Shown piece by piece: positions 14,366 to 21,253 of a stretch of 26,017 nucleotides of DNA. The position numbers and the translations under genes were made by a program. Origin of the DNA: Planctomycetota bacterium (GTDB lineage: Bacteria > Planctomycetota > PUPC01 > JACPCR01); the NCBI GenBank assembly GCA_030740295.1, contig JASLXP010000228.1:1-26017 (forward strand), given 5' to 3'. The notes under the pieces are model-generated. The model was not told the origin of the DNA and made no database searches. It was given only the letters and a program-made list of their open reading frames with translations. Positions within the stretch are counted from its first letter, which is position 1, and each line of letters begins with the position of its first letter.

Positions 14366-16711
14366 ATGCCAGAGCTTGACCTCACATTTGTCGAACAGAC
14401 TGTTTCCGAGCGCGGGCCGCGCCCGGAACAGGTGATCCCCATCCTGCAGGATATCCAGCGGCATTACCGATTCCTGCCGGACGAGGCCCTGCAGCGGCTG
14501 TGCGAGGTGAGCGAAATCACGCCGGCCGCGGTCGAAGGGGTTTCGACCTTCTATGCACAGTTCCGGCGCCGACCGATAGGGCGCCATCTCATCAAGGTCT
14601 GCAACGGTACCGCCTGCCATGTGAAAGGTGCACCAGCGATCAGCGACGCGTTCAGAACCAGGCTCCAGATCCCTGACACGGATGACACCGATCCGGATGG
14701 CGAATACACGATCGAAGATGCTTTCTGCCTGGGCTGTTGCACCTTGGCGCCCGCAGTGCAGATCGACGATGTCACTTACGGGCACGTCACCCAGGACCGG
14801 GTGTCCAAAGTTTTGCGGAACTTTGCCGAGCATGAGAAGCAACCGGCTTCCGCGGCCCCGGCAAACACCAGCAACGGCAAGTCCGACGGCGAAATCCGCA
14901 TCTGCCTCGATTCCTGCTGCGTGGCCAGAGGATGCGGCAGCACTCACGAGGCCATCTACCGGTCCATTCTCGAAACCGGGGTCCAGGCAGACATCAAACG
15001 CGTCGCGTGCCCGGTCATCTGCGAAGAGACACCCCTGGTGGAAATCGCTCTCCCGGACAGGAAACCGGTCTTGTATCCCGGAGTTCATGAAAGTGACGTG
15101 AAAGAGATCGTCCTCGGGCATTTTCGTCCCAGGGGCATCATCAACAGGTTCCGCAGCTTGATGTCCGGCGCCCTCGACCAACTGCTCACCGATGAAGTCT
15201 GGGAACCGGTAGCGCGTTACTCCTCCGATGTCCGCGATCCGCCGGTAGCTGCTTTCTTCGGGCCGCAGAAACACATCGCCACCGAGCATTACGGCCGCAT
15301 CGATCCGCTCTCCCTGGACGATTACATTGAGCACGATGGCTTCAAAGCGCTGGGGAAATGTCTCGACACCCTCTCGCCGGAGGAGGTCGTTTCGATTGTG
15401 GAGCAAAGTGGGCTGCGGGGACGCGGCGGGGCCGGCTTTCCGACCGGCAGAAAGTGGAAGATGATGCAAGCGGCCGAGGGCAAACGCCGTTTCGTCATCT
15501 GCAACGGGGACGAAGGCGACCCCGGCGCGTTCATGGATCGGATGCTGATGGAATCGTTCCCCTATCGAGTGATCGAGGGCCTGGCCATCGCGGCTTACGC
15601 GGCCGGCGCCCACGAAGGGAAGCTCTACATCCGGGCCGAGTACCCTTTTGCCGTCGAGCGTGTCAAGGAAGCCCTGCAGCGATGCGAAGAGCACGGCATC
15701 CTCGGCGAGAAGGTCCTCGGCAGAGATTTCTCGCTGGAGCTTGAAGTATTCGAGGGCGCTGGCGCTTTCGTTTGCGGCGAAGAAACCGCCATGCTCGAAT
15801 CCATCGAAGGCCGGCGCGGCATCCCAAGGCTCCGCCCGCCTTACCCGATCGAGCAGGGGCTCTGGGATTGCCCAACCCTCATCAATAACGTCGAGACCCT
15901 GGCAGTCATCCCATGGATTCTGCGCGAGGGGGCCGAAGCATTCTCTTCGCTGGGTACGGAATCAAGCAGGGGCACAAAAGTGTTTGCACTGGCTGGCAAG
16001 GTGACCCGCGGCGGTCTCATCGAAGTGCCCATGGGCATCACCATCCAGGAGATCGTGGATGAGATCGGCGGAGGCGTTCCCGATGGCGGGCAGCTCAAAG
16101 CCGTACTCATCGGCGGCCCTTCCGGCGGATGCGTGCCCGCGGAACTGGCGCAGACACCCATCGATTACGATTCGCTGCGCCAGGTAGGCGCCATCATGGG
16201 ATCCGGCGGATTAGTCGTGCTGGACGAAACCGACTGCATGGTCAGCATCGCGCGCTACTTCCTCAGCTTCTGCCAATACGAATCGTGCGGCAAGTGCACC
16301 TATTGCCGCATCGGCACGCGGCGTATGCTGGACATTATGGATCGCCTCTGCAATGGCAAGGGACGTAAGGGCGACATCGAAGACCTCGAAAGCCTCGCCG
16401 GCCTGGTAAAGGCGGGCAGCCTCTGCGGCCTGGGCAAGACCGCGCCCAACCCGATCGTCACGACTCTGAAATTCTTCCGCGAGGAATACGAAGCGCATCT
16501 CGCGGGCCGATGCCCGGCAGGCAAATGTGAAGCACTGGTCACCTATTCCGTCCGAGACAACTGCATCGGATGCACCCTCTGCGCGCAGCATTGCCCGGTG
16601 GATGCCATCCCCATGACCCCCTACCAGAAACACGAGATCGATACCGAAACCTGTACCCACTGCGACACCTGCCGCCAAGTATGCACGGAGGACGCGATTC
16701 ATGTGGAGTAA
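14366..16711 (+). CDS. NuoE-NuoF fusion (NADH-oxidising diaphorase subunit, HydC/HydB-like)
   Basis: A 781-residue flavo-iron-sulfur protein. Residues 1-155 are NuoE-like, with [2Fe-2S] ligands C79, C84, C121 and C125. Residues about 176-250 are a second thioredoxin-like [2Fe-2S] domain (C180, C184/185, C190, C215, C219), as at the N-terminus of HydB/HndC proteins. Residues about 315-690 are NuoF: FMN/NADH loop GLRGRGGAGFPTGRKW (349-364), CNGDEGDPGAFMDR (379-392), GAGAFVCGEET, an SLBB part near 540-620, and the N3 cluster C641/644/647/687. The C-terminus adds two [4Fe-4S] ferredoxin sites, C733/736/739/743 and C763/766/769/773. It oxidises or reduces NAD(H) with FMN. In known complexes the NuoE and HydB/NuoF parts are usually separate genes. 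The next gene starts 2 bases after its stop. No hydrogenase or formate dehydrogenase catalytic gene accompanies it in the window. Confidence 0.92.
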   Translation: MPELDLTFVEQTVSERGPRPEQVIPILQDIQRHYRFLPDEALQRLCEVSEITPAAVEGVSTFYAQFRRRPIGRHLIKVCNGTACHVKGAPAISDAFRTRLQIPDTDDTDPDGEYTIEDAFCLGCCTLAPAVQIDDVTYGHVTQDRVSKVLRNFAEHEKQPASAAPANTSNGKSDGEIRICLDSCCVARGCGSTHEAIYRSILETGVQADIKRVACPVICEETPLVEIALPDRKPVLYPGVHESDVKEIVLGHFRPRGIINRFRSLMSGALDQLLTDEVWEPVARYSSDVRDPPVAAFFGPQKHIATEHYGRIDPLSLDDYIEHDGFKALGKCLDTLSPEEVVSIVEQSGLRGRGGAGFPTGRKWKMMQAAEGKRRFVICNGDEGDPGAFMDRMLMESFPYRVIEGLAIAAYAAGAHEGKLYIRAEYPFAVERVKEALQRCEEHGILGEKVLGRDFSLELEVFEGAGAFVCGEETAMLESIEGRRGIPRLRPPYPIEQGLWDCPTLINNVETLAVIPWILREGAEAFSSLGTESSRGTKVFALAGKVTRGGLIEVPMGITIQEIVDEIGGGVPDGGQLKAVLIGGPSGGCVPAELAQTPIDYDSLRQVGAIMGSGGLVVLDETDCMVSIARYFLSFCQYESCGKCTYCRIGTRRMLDIMDRLCNGKGRKGDIEDLESLAGLVKAGSLCGLGKTAPNPIVTTLKFFREEYEAHLAGRCPAGKCEALVTYSVRDNCIGCTLCAQHCPVDAIPMTPYQKHEIDTETCTHCDTCRQVCTEDAIHVE

Positions 16712-16713
16712 CC

Positions 16714-18279
16714 ATGCCTGACATCACCATCGACCACCAGACGATCACCGCGCGAGACGGTGACACCGTTCTCGAAGCTGCCGCGGGGGCCGGACTGGAT
16801 ATTCCCACCCTCTGCTATTTCGAAGGAAACGAGCCCTGCCCCTCCTGCATGGCCTGCGCGGTCAAGGACGCGGGCAAGGATATCTTCATCCCTTCGTGCG
16901 CGGTGAAGGCCGAAGACGGCATGAAATTGGAATGCGAGACGGACGAAGTGCACGAGTTTCGAAAGACCGCCATCGAACTGCTGTTCAGCGATCACCTCGG
17001 CGATTGCATCTCGCCCTGCCAGCGCATCTGCCCGGCACACCTCGAAATTCCATTGACTATGAAACTCGTTGGAGCGGGAAAACTGCGCGAGGCCATCGTG
17101 GCCGTGAAGCGCAGTGTCGCCCTGCCGGCCGTGCTTGGGCGCACATGCCACCGGCCTTGCGAATCCGGCTGCCGCCGCGGGACCCACGATGACGCGGTTT
17201 CCATCTGCTCGCTCATTCGCCACGTGGCCGATGAAGACCTGGCCTCCGGCCACGGCTACCTCCCGCCGTGCGGGCCGCCTAGAAACAAGAGCATCGCCAT
17301 CGTCGGCGCCGGCCCTGCCGGGCTCTCCGCCGCTTACTACCTGCTGCAGGAAGGCTACGCCTGCACCCTTTACGAGCAGTCCGACAGGCCCGGCGGAACG
17401 CTGAAGGAACTCGTGAAAAAAGGCGAGCTTCCGGAAGACGTCGTTGCCTCCGAGATCGGGCTCATTGAGAAACTTGGCGCGAATCTTCGTTTCGGAATTC
17501 GGGTGGGCTCTGATGTCTCTCTGGAAACGTTGCAGCAGGAGCACGACGCAGTGCTGCTGTCCATCGGTAAGGTCGAAGATTCTGATATCGAAGCGTTCGG
17601 CCTGAAAGTCACTCGCGCCGGCATCCAGGTCGGCCGGGAGAGCTATGAAACAGAGCTCGAAGGCGTCTTCGCCGCCGGGCACGCCGTGCGGAAGACAGGC
17701 AAAGTCGTTCACTCCGTAGCGGACGGCAAGACCGTGGCGGCAGCCATCCATCAGCACCTGAGCGGCTTCCCCATCGTTGGCCAGGCCAAATCCTTTACCT
17801 GCCAGGTAGGCAAGCTCCAGGAAGGTGAGATGCCCGAATTCATGAAGGAGATCAGCGAGGCAGAACGCACCTCGCCCGCGGCAGGCCAGGAGACCGGCTT
17901 CAGTTTCGAGGAGGCCGTTAAGGAAACCGAACGCTGCGTCCAATGCGACTGCCGGGCGATTGATACCTGCAAACTGCGTGGCCTTGCCATCCGATACGGA
18001 GCATCGCCAACACGCTTCGATGGGGACCGGCCCGCCTTCCGTAAACAGGTCGAACACCCATTCATTGTTTACGAGCCTGGCAAATGCATCCGCTGTGGCA
18101 ATTGCGTGCGCATTGCCGAGGCCTCCCGCGAATCCCTCGGCCTGACTTTCGTTGGCCGCGGCTTCGATGTGCAGCTCGGAGTCCCTTTCAACGGCACCTT
18201 GCGCGAGGGTTTAAAGAAGGTGGCCGCAGAATGCGTCGCCGCCTGTCCCGTGGGCGCGCTGGCCTTAAAAGACGAGTGA
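16714..18279 (+). CDS. [2Fe-2S]/FAD/[4Fe-4S] oxidoreductase subunit (HydA/NuoG N-terminus plus GltD-like core lacking the NAD(P)H subdomain)
   Basis: A 521-residue electron-transfer protein. Residues 1-80 are a NuoG/HydA-type [2Fe-2S] domain with ligands C34-X10-C45-X2-C48-X13-C62. Residues 90-175 are the GltD-type double-cluster domain (C98, C102, C106; C145, C149, C153). FAD binding follows, with G198-A-G-P-A-G203 and the closing motif FAAGH (319-323). Only about 35 residues lie between DAVLLSIGK and FAAGH, so the GltD subdomain that binds NAD(P)H (normally with a second GxGxxG) appears deleted. The tail has C408/411/413/419 and an incomplete ferredoxin pair, C458/461/464 (CIRCGNCVRIA) and C507/C511. 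ATG 16714 follows GGAG (16705-16708) with 5-base spacing; the frame is open further upstream inside the NuoEF gene. It is probably the partner of NuoEF, with electrons routed internally rather than taken from NAD(P)H here. Confidence 0.87.
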   Translation: MPDITIDHQTITARDGDTVLEAAAGAGLDIPTLCYFEGNEPCPSCMACAVKDAGKDIFIPSCAVKAEDGMKLECETDEVHEFRKTAIELLFSDHLGDCISPCQRICPAHLEIPLTMKLVGAGKLREAIVAVKRSVALPAVLGRTCHRPCESGCRRGTHDDAVSICSLIRHVADEDLASGHGYLPPCGPPRNKSIAIVGAGPAGLSAAYYLLQEGYACTLYEQSDRPGGTLKELVKKGELPEDVVASEIGLIEKLGANLRFGIRVGSDVSLETLQQEHDAVLLSIGKVEDSDIEAFGLKVTRAGIQVGRESYETELEGVFAAGHAVRKTGKVVHSVADGKTVAAAIHQHLSGFPIVGQAKSFTCQVGKLQEGEMPEFMKEISEAERTSPAAGQETGFSFEEAVKETERCVQCDCRAIDTCKLRGLAIRYGASPTRFDGDRPAFRKQVEHPFIVYEPGKCIRCGNCVRIAEASRESLGLTFVGRGFDVQLGVPFNGTLREGLKKVAAECVAACPVGALALKDE

Positions 18280-18303
18280 GGATCAGGCATCGATTCGTTC
18301 CTT

Positions 18304-18333
18304 CTCTTCGTCTTTCCCATCGTTTTAATCTTC
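18304..18333 (+). repeat. CT-rich dispersed repeat, copy 3
   Basis: CTCTTCGTCTTTC (18304-18316) is identical to 1861-1873, and the continuation CCATCGTTTTAATCTT matches the complement of the sequence at 5928-5957 with few differences. It lies between the FAD/Fe-S gene and the MttB-family gene. Confidence 0.6.
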
Positions 18334-18372
18334 AGCCTGAAGTGGCGCTGCCGGATATCCCCATCGTAGGAT

Positions 18373-18417
18373 GGCGTCCCGCCCGTCCCCGAGGCCGGCA
18401 AGATGCCGGCCGGGACG
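18373..18417. repeat. Intergenic GC hairpin element, related to 9080-9128
   Basis: GGCCGGCA-AGA-TGCCGGCC (18393-18411) is a perfect 8-bp stem. CGTCCCG (18375-18381) pairs with CGGGACG (18411-18417) outside it. The 14-mer at 18373-18386 is identical to 9110-9123. It lies about 70 bases before the MttB-family gene and could attenuate readthrough from the redox cluster. Confidence 0.65.
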
Positions 18418-18486
18418 GCCAACCCACGAGGACGCTGAGCAGGACGATACCGGGGTAAACCTTTCAACCGTAGAAGAACCACACCA

Positions 18487-19890
18487 ATGCCGGAGCAGAA
18501 CAAACAGACAACCGCGGAACAGATACACGAAGCATCGTTGTCGCTGTTGCAGGAACCCGGAGTCCGCGTCGAGCACGAAGAGATCCTTGGCCTGCTGAAA
18601 TCCAACGGAGCCAATCCGGGATCGGGCAGCCAGGATGTGCGTCTGCCTCGTGAAATGGTCGAGGAGTTTCTGGGGCAGGCGCCGGAGGAAGTGGTCCTCA
18701 CCAATCGCTTTGGAGAGGAGACGATCCTGAGCAGCCGGTCAGAGCCGGTATTCTGGTCCGTGCCTGGGATGGGCTTCTGTCACCGTGGGGAGCACCGGGC
18801 CTTCGCCTCCGATGACATGGCGGCCATGGCCAGGCTGCTGGATCAATTACCAAACGTGCAGACCGTTTTCGGAATGTCCCTCGACGACATCCCACCTCCG
18901 GCTCGGGATGTCGTGGGGCTGCGGATCATGGCGGAGAACACCTCGAAGCACATCCGGGTGCTCTGCTTCGCCCCTCAGAGCATGGAGGTGATGCTCGAAA
19001 TGAAAAGTGTGATCGGTGAGCACCCGTGGTTCAGTGTTGGTTTCACGGCGCACGGTCCCCTGCGGTGGACGAATCTGGCGCTGGAGGTTTTTCGCCTGAC
19101 GGCCGGCCGTGGCATCCCAGCCACAGTCAATGGTGAACCCATGGCCGGGACCTCCGCGCCTGTAACCCTTGAAGGGACAGCAGCAGTGGGTAACGCCGAA
19201 ATCCTGGCGGGCATCGTCATCAACCAGATTCTGGAGCCCGGGCGGCCGTGTATCTACAACTTCGGGCTGGCGCACACGTTCGACATGAAAACCGCCATTG
19301 CAGTGACAGGCGGGCCGGAGAACGCTCTCTTCGCCCAAATCTCCGCCATGATGGGACGTTTCTATTGCCTGCCTTCCTGTTCCTGGGTATCGACCGAAGC
19401 CATGTGCCCCGATTCGCAGGCCGCGCTGGAAAAGATGTTCGGCTTTCAGACTCATGTCCAGAGCGGCGTGAGCTGCATCTGGGGAGTCGGGCAGTTGGAG
19501 TCCGAGTTGACCATTTCCCCGGGCCAGGCGGTCATTGACAACGAAATGATCGAATACGCAAAACGCTATCATCGCGGCATCGAAGTATCGGAAGAGAAGC
19601 TTGCCCTCGATGTTACTCGCTCGGTGGGCATCGCGGGTTCTTTTCTCGATCACGAACACACTTTGACACACTTCAGAGACGAACTCTTCGAGCCATCACT
19701 GCTGTTCCGTAAACGGCGATCGGACTGGAACGCCGAAGGCATGAAACGCCTCGACGAACGCGCTGAGGAGATCGCCGACGATCTCATGGCCCGTCCAGTC
19801 GATAACGGCCTCAGCGATGAACAGCGCATCGAGCTGGGAAGGCTTGCCTCGAAACGTCTCCGAGAGGTAAGCATTCCTAAGATGCTCTGA
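18487..19890 (+). CDS. MttB superfamily methyltransferase (non-pyrrolysine, MtgB-like)
   Basis: A 467-residue protein of the trimethylamine methyltransferase superfamily. Features are the N-terminal helical part (AEQIHEASLSLLQEPGVRVEHEE), the barrel entry FWSVPGMGFC, the central VNGEPMAGTSAPVTLEGT and the C-terminal SGVSCIWGVGQLESE, then DEQRIELGRLASKRL. It is read end to end without an in-frame amber codon, so it is a non-pyrrolysine member, as are glycine betaine and related demethylases. Members transfer a methyl group from a quaternary or tertiary amine to a corrinoid protein; the substrate here is unknown, and neither a corrinoid protein nor a RamA-type activator is in the window. ATG at 18487 without a clear Shine-Dalgarno. 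It follows the redox cluster after a 207-bp repeat-bearing gap and is 28 bases from the next URO-D gene, a likely pair. Confidence 0.88.
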   Translation: MPEQNKQTTAEQIHEASLSLLQEPGVRVEHEEILGLLKSNGANPGSGSQDVRLPREMVEEFLGQAPEEVVLTNRFGEETILSSRSEPVFWSVPGMGFCHRGEHRAFASDDMAAMARLLDQLPNVQTVFGMSLDDIPPPARDVVGLRIMAENTSKHIRVLCFAPQSMEVMLEMKSVIGEHPWFSVGFTAHGPLRWTNLALEVFRLTAGRGIPATVNGEPMAGTSAPVTLEGTAAVGNAEILAGIVINQILEPGRPCIYNFGLAHTFDMKTAIAVTGGPENALFAQISAMMGRFYCLPSCSWVSTEAMCPDSQAALEKMFGFQTHVQSGVSCIWGVGQLESELTISPGQAVIDNEMIEYAKRYHRGIEVSEEKLALDVTRSVGIAGSFLDHEHTLTHFRDELFEPSLLFRKRRSDWNAEGMKRLDERAEEIADDLMARPVDNGLSDEQRIELGRLASKRLREVSIPKML

Positions 19891-19918
19891 ATTCTTTTAC
19901 CCCGGACTTTCACGAACA

Positions 19919-20878
19919 ATGACACCTGAAGAAAACTACTACCGTGCCGTCGAGTTTCGCAGCCCCGAAGTCATTCCCTGCCGGGTAAGCCTTTTGCCGG
20001 CAACATGGGGAAAACACCGGGAGGCACTGGAGGAGCTCGTTGGCCGGCATCCGGACATCTTCGGCGCACACACACCAAACGAGGAGAGGAATTTCGAAGA
20101 CTACCGCGGCACCTATGCGGTAGGCGAGCACGTGGACAACTGGGGATGCGTCTGGAAAAACATCAGAGGCGGGATGGATGCCCTTGTCACCGAATTCCCA
20201 CTCGATGATTGGGCCAGATTCGAGGACTACGAGCCGCCGACCTCCGGGGGAATGCCGCACGGCTTCATGTACATGCGGCTCTATTACCTGCGGGGCTTCG
20301 AGAGTTTCATGCGCGACCTGGCCGAAGAACCGCCACAGCTCCAGCAGCTCGTGGACATGGTCCTGGAGTACAACATGAACGAACTTGAAGAACGGTTGTC
20401 AGGTGATGCGCGCATCCATTACTTTGGCGACGACCTGGGCATGCAGGATCGGCTTCCCATGAGCCCGGCGCACTGGCGAAAGTATCTGAAGCCCTGCTTC
20501 GGCCGAATTTTTGGCAGGTGCCGGGAGAGCGGCGCATACGTCTATCTCCACACAGACGGGCACATCCTGCCGATCATCCCAGACCTCATCGATTGCGGGG
20601 TGACGGTCCTCAACCCGCAATTCCGATCCAACACTCTGGAGGGCCTCATCGAAACCTGCAAAGGAAAAGTCGCGGTCGACCTCGACCTCGACCGCCAGAT
20701 GTTTCCCTTCTGCACTCCCGACGATATCGATGAACATGTACACGAAGCCGTAGCCGGGCTCGGTTCTCCGGAAGGCGGCCTCATGCTGCTGGCCGAGTGC
20801 GCGCCAGATGTGCCGCTCGAAATCATCGAGGCCATCTGCCAGGCCTTTGAGAAATACCGGTTCTTCTATTCCGGTTAG
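19919..20878 (+). CDS. URO-D family protein paired with the MttB-family gene
   Basis: A 319-residue soluble protein, shorter than the other two URO-D relatives here. It starts MTPEENYYRAVEFRSPEVIP, a divergent form of the family opening. The barrel carries YLHTDGHILPIIPDLI near residue 205, matching the HSDG-type metal site of the gene at 6298, then VTVLNPQFRSN and GKVAVDLDLDRQMFPF, the last strands. The likely role by family and position is a methyl transfer step linked to the MttB protein encoded 28 bases upstream, moving the methyl group on to a thiol or folate; decarboxylation is less likely. A catalytic cysteine could not be assigned with confidence. ATG start at 19919; no Shine-Dalgarno seen. 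Confidence 0.8.
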   Translation: MTPEENYYRAVEFRSPEVIPCRVSLLPATWGKHREALEELVGRHPDIFGAHTPNEERNFEDYRGTYAVGEHVDNWGCVWKNIRGGMDALVTEFPLDDWARFEDYEPPTSGGMPHGFMYMRLYYLRGFESFMRDLAEEPPQLQQLVDMVLEYNMNELEERLSGDARIHYFGDDLGMQDRLPMSPAHWRKYLKPCFGRIFGRCRESGAYVYLHTDGHILPIIPDLIDCGVTVLNPQFRSNTLEGLIETCKGKVAVDLDLDRQMFPFCTPDDIDEHVHEAVAGLGSPEGGLMLLAECAPDVPLEIIEAICQAFEKYRFFYSG

Positions 20879-21253
20879 ACCCTCTCCGCAGCGCGGAGAT
20901 AATTACCACGGATGGCAAAGCCATCCCACGGATGAAGACAGAATAAGAACTTTTTCATCCGTGGTATTTCTATAGTAGCTGCGGTTGCGGCCGAAGGCAG
21001 CCTTAAGTCAGGATTCCCTCGAGTCAGCGAAGTAGGAGTCCATTTCCTTATAAAGACTTTTTCATCCGTGGTATTTCTATCGTAGCTGCGGTTGCGGCCG
21101 AAGGCAGGGAAGCAACCCAACTTCATGGCAAAAACCGGCCCGTATCGTCTAATACTGCGCGCAGTGGCGGTAACCACAGGTATTCGAGGCCGGCCCCGGG
21201 ATCTGGGCTCTGGAGAGTCCAGCAATCAAGAATCTCACAGATCGCAAAACACC
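20879..21253. other. 375-bp repeat-rich intergenic region
   Basis: No gene seen. It holds a 52-bp direct repeat (see 20949-21107) and an upstream inverted motif CCACGGATGG/CCACGGATGAA (20906-20936) complementary to the TTCATCCGTGG core of those repeats. The reading frame of the giant fusion gene is open through part of this region (from 21092), but that stretch is mostly repeat-derived and lacks a signal-peptide-like start. A promoter for the fusion gene is expected here; none was clear. Confidence 0.6.
20949..21107. repeat. 52-bp direct repeat, two copies
   Basis: Positions 20949-21000 and 21056-21107 are identical except for one base (A to C in the CTATAGTAG/CTATCGTAG step), separated by 55 bases. 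Each copy contains ACTTTTTCATCCGTGG and then GTAGCTGCGGTTGCGG. The second part resembles the hairpin arm at 6208-6227. The CATCCGTGG core also pairs with CCACGG sequences at 20906 and 20926. Confidence 0.85.

Noticed and set aside
14198..15694. Long minus-strand open frame of 498 codons
   Set aside because: It lies wholly opposite the NuoEF gene and the end of the propeller gene, where strong motifs are encoded on the plus strand. Its translation shows no recognisable domain; it is a GC-rich antisense shadow.
16699..18057. Minus-strand open frame of 452 codons
   Set aside because: It is antisense to the FAD/Fe-S subunit, whose plus-strand cysteine and FAD motifs are unmistakable. No domain recognised.
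18847..19671. Minus-strand open frame of 274 codons
   Set aside because: Antisense to the MttB-family gene; no domain recognised.
18487..19890. Pyrrolysine-containing MttB
   Set aside because: The whole expected length is read without an in-frame amber codon, so there is no sign of pyrrolysine.
20949..21107. Possible CRISPR array
   Set aside because: Only two copies of a 52-bp repeat exist, with one 55-bp gap and no cas gene; the copies relate to other intergenic hairpins.
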